Source: Thereva unica (taxonomy: Eukaryota > Arthropoda > Insecta > Diptera > Therevidae). From it: 64,000 nt of DNA. Of this stretch, positions 10,840 through 20,629 are shown piece by piece. Below the pieces are notes generated by a model. It searched no databases and was not told the DNA's origin. It saw nothing but the letters and a program-made list of their open reading frames with translations. A program made the position numbers and the translations under genes. The stretch is taken from assembly GCA_949987705.1 (NCBI GenBank), contig OX465281.1:84534543-84598542 (forward strand), given 5' to 3'. Numbering within the stretch: position 1 is the first letter of the stretch; the number at the start of each line of letters is the position of its first letter.

Positions 10840-11213
10840 CTTCGGAACTTCGGATAAATGTCAAAACGACCTTAAATTGATAAATTTTGCTTATTTCAAA
10901 TAAACTCAATGAAATAAGAACCGTTTTAAACGAAGTGACAATCTTTAAAAACAGTGCAAAAATTTCGTTACCCTTTACAAACATCATCAGGAAAAACAAA
11001 TTCTTTAGAAAAATCTTTTAGATTAATCACTATTATAGTTATTTGAACTAGTTTGTCTTAGGATTACTTTGTCACCAGTTGTGATTCTAGTCAATTTCCC
11101 ACTAGTGCTAAATGTATCACTATTTTGTAAGAAGACAGTTTATTCCGTCTACGTTCATCATACTGGGAAGTTGATCGTGTGGATCGAAGGGGTCAAACCC
11201 ACAACCCAACTAG
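10840..11213 (+). mobile_element. Helitron-like family E, 3' fragment (copy E3) inside the inner Harbinger
   Basis: The segment matches part of E2 in inverted orientation, including the ATACTGGGAAGTTGATCGTG block, a GGATCGAAGGGGTC stem region and the CCCAACTAG end followed by T. The tandem 145-bp units of E1 and E2 are absent. The left boundary is approximate. Confidence 0.55.
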
Positions 11214-11646
11214 TTTTTAAATTATGTATGACCAGCTTTTGAAAAAGTGGCCTGAGATCCCTATGAGTTTTTGTAATAAACAAAAAATCTCACTTGGAGA
11301 AGTAAACAAGAGCCCTAAAAATCTCAATGTATAAAAGGATTTAATAGTCGGGAAACCCAACGGTGTGAAACAAGGACTCAGGTAAAGAATTTTAATTTAC
11401 CTGATGTTGAACACGTTTAAATACAATAAATTTAAATTTATTTAATTTTAATCATAATAAATTTTAATATTTCAAATATTTCCAACGGATTTCTTCTCCA
11501 CTCACAACTATCTGTTATAATAATCAGATAATCGTTCTTACTCTCACATGCTATCTCTGTCCCACAGTATAACAGATTTCGTCATTTTCAGCCTAGCCAA
11601 GGCAGCATTTTCAGCCTACGAAAAAGCCAGTGTCATAAGGCTATAA

Positions 11647-12060
11647 AGAGCAACACCCCAAGAAAATCACTTTCGCTTTATCAGGATGTAAATTCATTGT
11701 AGTCAATAACAGCCGAAAGCGAGATGATAAAATCCCGAAAGCGTTTTAGACGATTCGACGAGCACGTGATAACCTGTAGTTGAAAATTATTTCTTCATCC
11801 GATAAATTTTCTCTACTAAAAGGTTTCATAATATTTTCTTGCAAAGGGAAAGCGTCATCCCCAACAAAAACAAAAGGCATCTCCGTATTTGTACCGGGAA
11901 ACATATTTTACTGGGGAAGTTGTAGGCTATGCTCCTTCAGTTTTTCAAAAAAATTTGAATTTGCCAGGATCCCACCATCAGATGCTCGTCCGTTTGCTCC
12001 AGCTTCGACAAAAATGAAATTGTAATCAGAGTCAACTATAGCAAATAACACTATACTGAA
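11647..12060 (-). pseudogene. Outer Harbinger transposase, catalytic-domain piece
   Basis: The minus strand encodes most of a Harbinger DDE nuclease: FSIVLFAIVDSDYNFIFVE, then [24 protein letters not shown], and [11 protein letters not shown] followed by the CCSL segment leading into LHNFLR. The acidic residues of the VDSD, GDDAF and arginine-rich blocks are visible. At least two nonsense codons interrupt it, so it is a pseudogene. Upstream codons lie beyond R2 (from 14690); downstream codons lie beyond the inner Harbinger (8684-8911). Confidence 0.82.
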
Positions 12061-12066
12061 ATTTTT

Positions 12067-14681
12067 TGAAGTAAAACTTCTTTAGGGACGTTTGCTTAAA
12101 AAAATTTACATGAGAGTGAATCAATTTCATTCGCGTAACGCTCTCACACATGAAAAATCGTCAGAACTTTGTATAACGATGGGAAAAGAGGCGGACGGCG
12201 TACAAGAGACGATTACACTCGGGGCTGTGTGTGCAACAGTTAAAATACACTCTGCCTTACTGCATAGATTTTCTGGCATTTTATGGTGTGACTTTGGTCA
12301 TACGCGCTTCTGCCTCTTTTTTTATATAGAGTTTAATGGCAAAGGCAGTATGACCAAACAGCACAGACAAGAGGCTGTGCTTAAAAAGGTACATTTTACG
12401 TCCACACAATACGGGCTTTTCAAAAGCGCGTACGGCATTTCAAATTAAAATTGATTTGTTTTCTCAATTTCCTCACAATTGAGAATATTTAAAGTTCATA
12501 CGCGCTTTAGTCTGAGGCCGTACAGCGAAAAGCGCGTGGGATCCAAGTCCGGGTAGTGTGGACGGCCCATTAGCTACGTTGTCGCCCGGACTTTGCTTTA
12601 TCTCATTATAGGAATACAAATTCACCATTCTGTAGAGGTGAATTATTTCAGATTTTTCTTGTGGTTTGGTCACTGGCCGGGCTTATGCCGCGGACACTTT
12701 GGAGTTGACTTACATGTTGGAAAAGCGGCATATACGAGAAGAATTTTCGGCGGTGGTTTGGGTGCTTAGAATACCAAAAGGGAGTGGTGAATTAAATGTG
12801 TGAGGTGCTGTTGTTTAAAATTGGCACCCACTTCCCCTTTGGTGAGATGTTCTGGACCTTTCCCCTTTTTAAATTACAATTTTTTTAACTTGCACAAATC
12901 GACGAATCGTTTATGTCAAAACATTACACTGTTGTGAAAACCGTTCCTGATATGTTTTTTGGGTCGCTGATTACGAAAATCAGGGTCCCACAGTCTTCAA
13001 ATATGGATGTCACCTTTAAATATGCTTAAAAATTCCCCTTTTTAAGGGTGAGTTGCACCAAATCATTGATTAAAGTTATTGTTAAAGTTAACTTTAACAA
13101 TAACAAAGTTGTTAAAGTTCCAGTTTGTAAAAATGAGTTGCACCACCCAATCGTTTGTTAAAGTTTCGTTAACTGCTACTTTGATTTAAATTTATATTTT
13201 TGTGTATTTATAAGTTTCACAGTTTGTGAGTTTATTGGAAATGGCACCCCTGTTTGGGTCTATGACAACTGTCATTAGTTAACAATAACAATAACATTAA
13301 CCGGGCAAATTTGCCTGGTTAAAGTTAACGTTAAAATGTTACGTCATGTTAACAATTGTTAAACGGTGCAACTCCCGTTTTGTCTAACCGGAGATTTGAC
13401 AACCGATTTAGCTTTTGTTACGGTTAAAGTTAGTTGGTGCAACTCACCCTAAGTGTTTTCGCGATAATTTTAATTACATATAATCAAAAACATTTTTTGC
13501 AACATTTAAATTCAAAAGTGGTTGATTTATAACAAAGCAAATTTTATGATAAGGGATAATAGTAAATGGCTGAAACTATCCCTACATCGACTGAAAATAT
13601 AAAGGTTTGTAAAAAATGGTTTTTCAACTTTATGCTTCGAATTCGTTTTAATCAGCCAAAATAAATTATTTTCAACTACGCATAGAAAGAAGAATTTGAA
13701 AAAAGGTTGATTGCATATCTTTTTGCTCCCTTTAAAATTAATTGGCTCTCTAAAAAATTGTATGGGACGAAGTAATCAGGTAATTGGCTAAGTGGCCATA
13801 AAGGGTTCCAATACCATACTCAAGTAGACTGGCTCCCGTTCGTGAAGGTAAAGCGGCTCGCGGAGGTAAAGCTTCATTGTATGTGGTTGGCGGACTGCTT
13901 GGTAAAACAATACCTGGGTTTGGAATAGTCTATGCTGATGCGGATGCAATTATTAATGATCATGAATGTAGCGGGAGCGGAGCATGCATACAGCTGGTGA
14001 CATATCCAAGCGTACATGCGTTCAATTCGTTGATAAATAATATAGAAGTGTGTGTATTCAAATGCGGCCTGACGGAATGTTCCATGAATGGAATGCATGC
14101 CACGCAAAGGTCGGACTACTTTTATCTTTTTCTGTAATGCCGCATTCGAAATAGCACACACAAGTATGCACAACAAACACATGTACCTTGCATGCGCTCG
14201 TTACTTAGATTTTCGGGCTATGTGTGAAAGCCGGGACGGAAAAACCCATGCAATTTTATGAACCTCTGAATGCAATGCATGTGCGCTTGCATATGTCACC
14301 AGCTTACTTCCATGAGGCGAATGTTGTAGTATCCATGCGGTAGTATCCATGCCTGTGGCGGAAGCGTGCATACCCTTATATGCTATACGTACTAGGTGCA
14401 CCGCGTGTATGCTTTTAAGAAAATTAGCCAATACAAATTATATTTACTCGGTTACTTTTAGGTTTTAATGTAAATAGGAATTCATAAATATTGATATTTT
14501 CAAATAGAATTTGTATCAAGTCCGTCAGTAGATTCGTCACTATTCTTCCTGCATCTGTCGTTGGCCTGAATTTTCTCAAGCGTACTATAGATCCGACCGA
14601 CTTTCCACTATATCTATTGCATATTACCAGCCGTTGGGCACAAAAGTTTTACTTCTAAAGTGTGGTCTTAAGCACACTCAT
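12067..14681 (+). mobile_element. Family R element, copy R2
   Basis: R2 is collinear with R1 from TGAAGTAAAACTTC to ACTCAT and inserted in a T-run inside the outer transposase frame. It lacks the 327-bp and 654-bp insertions of R1 but has its own 404-bp MITE (13046-13449). A frame at 13877-14137 (containing GGLLGKTIPGFGIVY) is conserved in the cluster near 39.6-40.4 kb but resembles no family I know. Both inverted GAAGTAAAACTT motifs and the 3' stem are present. Confidence 0.62.
13046..13449. mobile_element. 404-bp Harbinger-type MITE in R2
   Basis: The ends are inverted copies of GGGTGAGTTGCACCAA-like sequence, flanked by TAA on both sides (13043-13045 and 13450-13452). R1 has the uninterrupted site. 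The interior has further TTGTTAAAGTTAAC-rich inverted repeats and no coding sequence. Ends and target duplication fit a PIF/Harbinger MITE. Confidence 0.85.
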
Positions 14682-14689
14682 TTTTTTTT

Positions 14690-14805
14690 TTATAATTGAA
14701 ATAATACGAGTCCGTTCCTGGTGGTTTACGGATATTTACGTGTTTCCCATCCATAGCACCGATGCAATTGGGAAAATTCCATCTTTTACGAAACCCCTCG
14801 GCAAC
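14690..14805 (-). pseudogene. Outer Harbinger transposase, start of DDE domain
   Basis: The minus strand reads FRKRWNFPNCIGAMDGKHV and then a proline-containing segment ending SYYF. This is the conserved beginning of the HARBI1-type nuclease with its first catalytic aspartate (AMDG). The SINE separates it from the N-terminal piece and R2 from the catalytic core at 11647-12060. Confidence 0.8.
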
Positions 14806-15268
14806 TTTTTTTTTATGTGAAAGACTAGAGTCTCAGGAAAGGCCCTTTATACTGTTGACAATCTATTTTCTTCGTATAGAGTGCAAAATCGAACAGCAGC
14901 TCTTGTCGGGGAGGAAGGAACCGCCACAACCTTCCCGCGATAGTTTCAGTTTCAGTCCACCTACTCCCAACCATTACTACCGCGACTCTGACATCGGGGC
15001 ATTAAGAAACAACTCGCTGGAGTGTTATGCCTCCTGAAACGAGTTGAGTGTCATCAACCAACCGATGACGTGCGCTTTGGTGGAGCGGGGAAGGGCTAAG
15101 GAAGGCTATGACACGAGGAATCAGGAATGTAAAGAGGGAAGAAGAAAGAAGGAAAGTTGTGTAGGTGGGAAAGTGGAAAAGGCGAAGGACCGCGGGGCTG
15201 GCCGGGATTCGAACCCGGGACCTCTGGGATAGCAGTCAGGCGCCTTACCCCTAAACTACCGAGGCCCC
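14806..15268 (-). mobile_element. tRNA-headed SINE with 3' A-run
   Basis: On the minus strand the element begins GGGGCCTCGG and has pol III control elements: an A-box-like TAGTTTAGGGG (about 15248-15258) and a perfect B-box GGTTCGAATCC (about 15209-15221). A tRNA-unrelated body follows and it ends in nine A (14806-14814). It interrupts the outer transposase between two collinear coding pieces, which proves insertion. I see no clear target duplication. Transcription by RNA polymerase III and mobilisation by a LINE are expected for this class. Confidence 0.82.
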
Positions 15269-15821
15269 AATAGTTTTCTGTTTATTGCTATCCAATCGTT
15301 TTCTGTTTTTGGCATCTGGTGAAACATAGCGGCAAAGTTGATTAAAGTTAAATGCAGAAGTGTAACAGAATTTAATACCTGTACGTAATTTTTAATCCTT
15401 TTATAATCGCCCAGCAGGTTTCAATAACAATTTCACCCAAGCTTCTGGGTGATATTCTTGTTAAAAATTTGAGATCCTCATAACTTTTACGTGAAGCCAG
15501 GAATCGTAAAGTTGCAGATAGTCTTTCATTTGGAGAAATAGCGTCTCGCATCAAAGTATTTTGCTTAGCTATCATGGGTCTTACAATTTCCAATAACTCT
15601 CATTGTCCATCCGAATCCAATCATTGCCCATTTTTAAAATCATCAGGAGCCTAACTCTGAAGTTCGCTTAAGTTTATATGCTTAAATTTATTAGGTCTAT
15701 CTTTCAACCATTCTTTTGTCCATATTCTTTTCCTTTTACAATCGAACAATTTGTTCTTCTTCCATTTCTACAATCTCAGTAAGTATTATAAATTGAAAAA
15801 GCTTTCTTTTTGCACTCATTA
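15269..15821 (-). pseudogene. Outer Harbinger transposase, N-terminal piece
   Basis: From an ATG near 15821 the minus strand encodes a basic start (MSAKRKLF), an acidic stretch and, after nonsense codons, IVRPMIAKQNTLMRDA and ISPNERLSATLRFLAS followed by SLGEIVIETCWAIIKGLK. This is the N-terminal helical region of PIF/Harbinger transposases, parallel to the inner copy at 9700-10100. A downstream stretch containing MPKTENDW resumes just before the SINE, and an intron is likely between the two. Several in-frame stops mark it as dead. Confidence 0.78.
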
Positions 15822-16099
15822 TTTAGGCTACGAAATGTTTCAATTTACCAGTTGACAACTGAATGACAGATTAACTTGAAATATTTTGACAAGAGAGCGG
15901 TGTTCAAGTAAATCGGTCTTAGCACATGTCTTACCGTCTGCGGGTTTTTGGTCGTACCATGTTTACTCGTACCATGTTTTAGCGTCTCCACGGGCCTTTA
16001 GGGCAAACAGCTAAAGCCTTATTTACGCCTAAACATGGAAAACAAGGAAAAACAAATTATGCGATTTATCACCTTTTTATAAGCAATATAAGTAATTTA

Positions 16100-16846
16100 T
16101 AAGTAAAGAGATGATACTAGTTAGTCGAAAAGTGTTTACTCGCACTATTGATGCCAGATGGCATTAGATGATTAAAAAAATGTGTTCATATAAAAGTGGT
16201 TTGTCACAACTATGATGTCAGATTGCGTTAGGTACTATAAAAAACATATGTAGTTCATAGTACAGATGTACAGTAAAATTTTGAAATACCGATTACTACT
16301 TTTGCATAGTTCGTAATTGTACTTTATTTCTAAAAATGTGAAATATTTGTTATAAGTTAGTCGAATCCTGCACTGTTGATGTCAGATAGCATTCCCTATC
16401 ATTTCGATGATTAACAAAAAGCGTTCATATTAAACTGGTAGGAGTCTCAAGACGGCGGATTACCATTTTTTCACCACTCTATCGACATGGGTATCAATTG
16501 AAAGGATATTATAAGTAGCATACCATAAGCGATATAGTATACTCAATATATGGTTAGGATCCAGGGCGGTCATCTCAAGAGGACTGATTACCATTTTCTT
16601 CACAACCCCCTCGACATGGGTATCAAATGAAATGGAATGATAAGTAGAATACATTAAGCAATATAGTATACTCAATAAATAGTTAGATCCACCGCGGCAA
16701 CCTCAAGAGGACGCATTACCATTTTCTTCACCACCCCCTCGACGTGGGTATCAAATGAAAGGGTATCATAAGTAGAATACCATAAGCGATATAGTATACT
16801 AAATATATGGTTAGATCCACGGCGGTCATCTCAAGAGGGCGGATCT
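16100..16846. repeat. Tandem repeats: two diverged ~240-bp units, then ~122-bp minisatellite
   Basis: Two diverged copies built on AGTTAGTCGAA and on TTGATGTCAGAT-like sequence lie between about 16120 and 16440. From about 16447 to 16846 a unit of about 122 bp recurs at least three times, marked by CGACATGGGTATCAA and GATATAGTATACT. Single diverged units recur near 18645, 18770 and 24176, at or next to family S ends. Long open frames here only reflect the repeat period. Confidence 0.75.
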
Positions 16847-16908
16847 CCAATAGGTTTGATAACGGAATTCTACGGAATTATTCAGTTATTCAATTATTCG
16901 GAATTATA

Positions 16909-17553
16909 CCCCCTTCGCTTAGATATCCAAAAATCGATAAAGAAAATGCTTTAAAGCAATTTTAATGATTGTTTCAGTGTCTATATGAAGTTTTTAGTCA
17001 TGATTAAACGTAATACTAGCTAAATAAATGAAATAATACCCACAAATATTGGCTTTTTATATACATTTGCTAAGAGCTACGGCACAAACATATGTTTGGA
17101 TTCATGCTGATCAAAGCAGATTGATTATACCTTATTTGGCTATGAAAATAAAAATGGTAACTTGTACCCACGACAAAAATGACGAAGCAACATTTGCCAA
17201 AGTTTTTGATTCAGCCCTGTAAATGTGCATCGGAATGTCGAACAATGGCTTGTAGCTGCAAAAGATCTCAATTAAATTGTATTTTGTTGTGCAAATGTAT
17301 TAATAATGATTGTCAAAATAAACAAGGATGATTATTTGTATTTTTGTCGTACATTTATGTTAAAATTTGCTTTCGTTTAAAAAAAATTGTATATTTTTTA
17401 CTTTTTTGTTAATTATTTGTGGGTATTATTTCATTTATTTAGCTAGTATTACCTTTAATCATGACTAAAAACTTCATATAGACACTGAAACAATCATTAA
17501 AATTCCTTTATAGCATTTTCTTTATAGATTTTTGGATATCTAAGCGGAGGGGG
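16909..17553. mobile_element. TA-flanked TIR element with ~145-bp inverted ends
   Basis: The left end starts CCCCCTTCGCTTAGATATCC and the right end is its near-perfect complement; similarity continues inwards for about 145 bp. TA flanks both sides (16907-16908, 17554-17555), as for Tc1/mariner-like integration. The interior encodes a cysteine-rich peptide at 17218-17331. No DDE domain is visible. Confidence 0.75.
17218..17331 (+). pseudogene. Cysteine-rich CxC (tesmin/TSO1-like) fragment
   Basis: Thirty-seven codons before a TGA contain nine cysteines spaced as CKC, SEC, MAC, SC, NC, LLCKC and NDC. This resembles the CxC/CRC cysteine clusters attached to some eukaryotic transposon proteins. 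The frame extends a few codons upstream without an evident start and no other domain is seen. It may be the C-terminal remnant of a transposon gene carried by the surrounding TIR element, or chance; the cysteine periodicity argues against chance. Confidence 0.5.
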
Positions 17554-17972
17554 TATAAAAAAATGAACCAATGAAGCTTCTGGCAACAGCAAGAATTATA
17601 ATCTGTAAACCTTTCTCAGATCAAAACAATTGATAAAACGCGGTCTTCACATTTTGTATCCCTCCAGCCCCCACCCTGAGCTATTAGTAATTTTTTAACC
17701 GACTTCAAAAAAAGAGGAGGTTACTCAATTCGACGTGTAGGTATTTTGTGGTCCTGTTCACGCATAACTTTGTAACCCAATAACTTTTTTGCTTTTTTTT
17801 TGGTTCATTTGAAGGGGGAGCTTCCCACGGTGGTCCCGTTAAATTTTTTCTAAAATCTGATAACGGAGTTCGAAGTTAGGCAGAAAAAACTGTTAAAATT
17901 CAACCTGTGAAAGTTCACCTAAACATTTCATGGGCACCGAACAAATTACTTTATTGTTGTCAATCTGCCAGC

Positions 17973-18041
17973 AGCCCGGTGGCGGAGTGGGTAGAGCGTA
18001 GGGTCTTGGATTCAGCGTTACAAGTTCGATTCCGGTCGGGG
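17973..18041 (+). repeat. tRNA-like module 1 of S1
   Basis: A-box TGGCGGAGTGGG and B-box AAGTTCGATTCC are spaced as in a tRNA, and the outer GCCC and GGGGC ends can pair. A T/C-rich run follows at 18048-18077. The middle does not form a clean anticodon arm, so this is a tRNA-derived promoter or pseudogene, not a working tRNA. Confidence 0.6.
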
Positions 18042-18121
18042 CCGCCGGTTTTTTTCTTTTTCTCTTTTTTCTTTTTTCTGAAATGATTTATTAGCATATT
18101 GGTCAGCGGCCGATATTACTT

Positions 18122-18212
18122 GACATAGCGCAAAGGGCTGGAGACTAGTATTCTTGTCTGTGGGATCTGTGGGGTGTGAGTTCGATCCCAAGGGCTCGCG
18201 GTGCTTTTTTTT
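18122..18212 (+). repeat. tRNA-like module 2 of S1
   Basis: A-box TAGCGCAAAGGG (18126-18137) and B-box GAGTTCGATCCC (18178-18189) are followed by a run of nine T (18204-18212), a pol III-type terminator. The A-B spacing is tRNA-like. It is repeated in S2. Confidence 0.6.
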
Positions 18213-19339
18213 TCTATATATCGACAAAATAATTATTTTTTAATTTCCTTCGTGGAATTTTGTTCCATATTAAACAAGTTTTCGACATGAATGCGTCTGT
18301 AAATTTGCTCCCAGAACAAAAGCCGATAAGAGCGAAATTATGGCGAAATTTGCAGCTCAAAAAACTATTGTTTATATCGAGTAAATAAATATACCATGAC
18401 GTGGATGAAGAATCAAAGAAGTTTATTGTTTACTTTTAATTTCCCCGATATCAATGGCAACTTAACTTTTTATATGGCTTATATTATCTTGATCTGTATG
18501 TGTGTATAGTGTAAACAAATCTTGCAACTTGATTTTGACCCAGTTCCATATAACCGATCAACTGCAAATTTTGCACATACGTGTAGTTCGCATGACAATA
18601 CAATCTGCAATCAAGTTTTGCAATTGCGCTCCCCGACCCCAGACATGGGTATCAAATGAAAAGGTGTGACAAATAGAATACACAACAACGCCACATAGCG
18701 ACATTCAAAACCCAAAATGCGGCCAACACAAAATGGCGGCTTACCTTTTTCTTTACAACGCCCTTGGTATGGGTATCAAATGAAATTGTATGACGAGTAT
18801 AGTACAGTAAGCTATCGACTTCACAATAAATATTTCTTTTAATTTCCCTCGGAGAATTTTGTTTCATATTAAAAAAATTTTTTTTTTAAATTCTTCCGCA
18901 AATGCGCAAAAACTATTTAGCTCCTGCTTCGATATTTATCCTTACTCCACGGGGCGGCGTTTAACACTTCTCAGAATGGATTTAAAAAGAAGAATCATTC
19001 TCGCGCTGCGTACACGCGTCTTCGATTAAACGATACTACCAAAAGTATCATCCTAGTAATGGGTAGTCCGAAAATTAAAGGATTCCTGTAAAAACGGGGC
19101 TGCCAGTCGTGAACTGATCCTTTAGTCGCACCCCATTTGATTTCTTGTAGTCCGCCCACACGATGAAACACGATTTGCGCAAAACGAGTTCCCAAGATTA
19201 ATAAAGGAGTTTTGCGCATAATGGGTTGCGTCGTGTGGACTGACCATTAGGTGTGGAAACAAAATTTCAAAACAAAACCTTCTGTCGGACTGCGAGCAGC
19301 TAGCTCTCAAGTTCGTAGACTAAGTTAAACGTTACATCC

Positions 19340-20556
19340 GATTTTTTGATGTCGTTTGTTGATGTTGTCTTGCCGCCTAACTGGCGGAATGTCTGGTGCA
19401 GCCTCCGCTACTTATGCCTCGACGCCCCTTCTTCCATGTCGGCCGCAACGTTATTCCAGTACGCTTCGCGTTCTGATTTCATTTTCTATCGAACTTCGTT
19501 GTTTAATCGTCAGTATTGCTCAAAGTTGACGTGTTTCATTCGCTTCCGCTGATTGACGAGATCCAGACAGCTGTCCGAGATCCATTGCTGCGTCCGTTTA
19601 CGGATAGGTGGACACAACTCCAGTGCACACTCCACAATAGACTCCGACAATTGCTTTTCTTCTACATCGATATCTTCCGGTATTGCGAGCGCCGCGAATT
19701 TGTTGGATAGTGCCGTTTGAAACTCTCGCCCCATGGCTGGGTTAGGCACGTCCAATTCTTCTTGGCTGGTGGAGGTGCCGTTTTCTTTGCTCTTTGTAAT
19801 CGCATCTGCAACTTCGCTCGAACAAGATAATGGTCCAATCCGTAATCGGGCCCACGCAATGTACTTACGTCTTTAAGCGTCCATCGGAATCTCGCGTTGA
19901 TCAAAACGTAGTCTAACATCGCCGAGTCGTTGCCGGATGAATTTCGCCAGGTGAGTTGGTGTTTGAGTGGATGACGGAACGATGCCAACGATCAAGTTGT
20001 TCGACGATGCGAATGAAAGCAGGCGTAAGCCGTTGTCGTTAATTACTCCGTGTCCGAATTTCCCCATGGTTCCTTCGTTCGCCGGTTCGATGTGCTCCTG
20101 AATGTGCATTGAAGTCCCCCGCGAGTATGATTCGAGGTATCGTATCTAGCGTCTGCTGAAGCTGATCGTAAAATCGTCCTTGTTCGCGTCTGTGCTGGTC
20201 TCGGCTGGTGCATAAACGGACACGATATGGGTCTTGATCGTTCCACTTATGTTTATCACCGCCAAACGCTCGGATATCGGTTGGAATGCGATAACGCTGC
20301 TGGCAGCCCTTCGGTCGACCATAAAGCCAACGTCGGCCTCTCGTCTCTCACCACCGGAATAGTAAAGCGTCATCGTTTCGTCGATTGTTGGCAGGATGAT
20401 CGTCAATGTCCCGGATCCGGTAAGCCGTAGTTCCGATAGCGCAGCAACTGATATTTTGAATTTCAACAATTCCATTGCTATGATTTCCTTTTGACCAGCG
20501 TGATGTCCTGTTCGAACATTTTCCGAATGTAAATCTTCTACCTTTTTTCTCGTCAC
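19340..20556 (-). pseudogene. RTE-type LINE fragment: AP endonuclease and linker, no RT
   Basis: Minus-strand frames encode, in order, VRTGHHAGQKEIIAMELLKF, SVAALSELRLTG, the GGERREADVGFM block, a SVYAP block, a LITWRNS-like segment, DYVLIN, and a GLDHYLVRAKLQ block that supplies the conserved aspartate-histidine pair. These are hallmarks of RTE-clade apurinic-like endonucleases. The protein continues into the endonuclease-RT linker (PPIRKRTQQW) and stops being recognisable near 19340, before any RT motif. It is spread over at least three frames. It sits just after the Helitron helicase in the same direction but carries its own linker, so I treat it as an independent LINE remnant. Confidence 0.75.
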
Positions 20557-20629
20557 AAAAATCCTAAAAAAAGTGTCATACTGCAGCTATTCAAATTCAA
20601 CGCATCCAATGAAGTTTCAATTCGAAACA

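Larger units (their letters stand above)
8912..11643 (+). mobile_element. Inner PIF/Harbinger transposon
   Basis: Inverted ends start TAGCCTTATGACACTGGCTT at 8912 and run about 60 bp; the right end finishes GTCATAAGGCTA at 11643. TAA flanks both sides (8909-8911 and 11644-11646), the canonical TWA target duplication. It carries a three-exon transposase (9602-10560), the tail of a converging accessory gene (10639-10836), and a later insertion of family E (about 10840-11213). The element at 55779-56719 is a non-autonomous relative sharing both ends and the subterminal hairpin. Confidence 0.88.
4136..15999 (-). mobile_element. Outer PIF/Harbinger transposon, expanded by nested insertions
   Basis: The ends are inverted copies: AAAGGCCCGTGGAGACG at 4136 and its complement ending at 15999, with further inverted matches built on ACATGGTACGAGTAAAC. 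Flanks read TAA on the left and TTA on the right, so the 3-bp target duplication is unsettled. Removing the four insertions (4241-7490, 8912-11643, 12067-14681, 14806-15268) leaves about 2.8 kb, a normal size for an autonomous Harbinger. That core holds a plus-strand MADF/BESS gene (7699-8574) and a converging minus-strand transposase in four pieces between 15821 and 8684, the two-gene plan known for PIF/Harbinger. Confidence 0.8.
17694..18685 (+). mobile_element. Family S element, copy S1, with two tRNA-like modules
   Basis: S1 begins AACCGACTTC with a GAGGAGG block and stays collinear with S2 (23217-24213) for about 990 bp. Two tRNA-like modules lie inside it, each with A- and B-box motifs and a T-rich stretch downstream. 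No protein is encoded. Similar AACCGACTTC repeats are common in Lepidoptera and other insects (recalled). Class is unclear; a composite pol III-derived element is one reading. Confidence 0.65.

Noticed and set aside
15044..15232. Frame ending in DRGAGRDSNPGPLG
   Set aside because: This is the usual spurious translation of a tRNA-type B-box in a SINE.
15190..15268. Possible functional tRNA gene on the minus strand
   Set aside because: Boxes are good, but acceptor and anticodon arms do not pair cleanly, and it is the head of a SINE with body and A-tail.
20146..20556. Endonuclease as a C-terminal part of the Helitron protein
   Set aside because: A stop and a spacer separate them, and the endonuclease leads into an RTE-type linker, pointing to a separate LINE.
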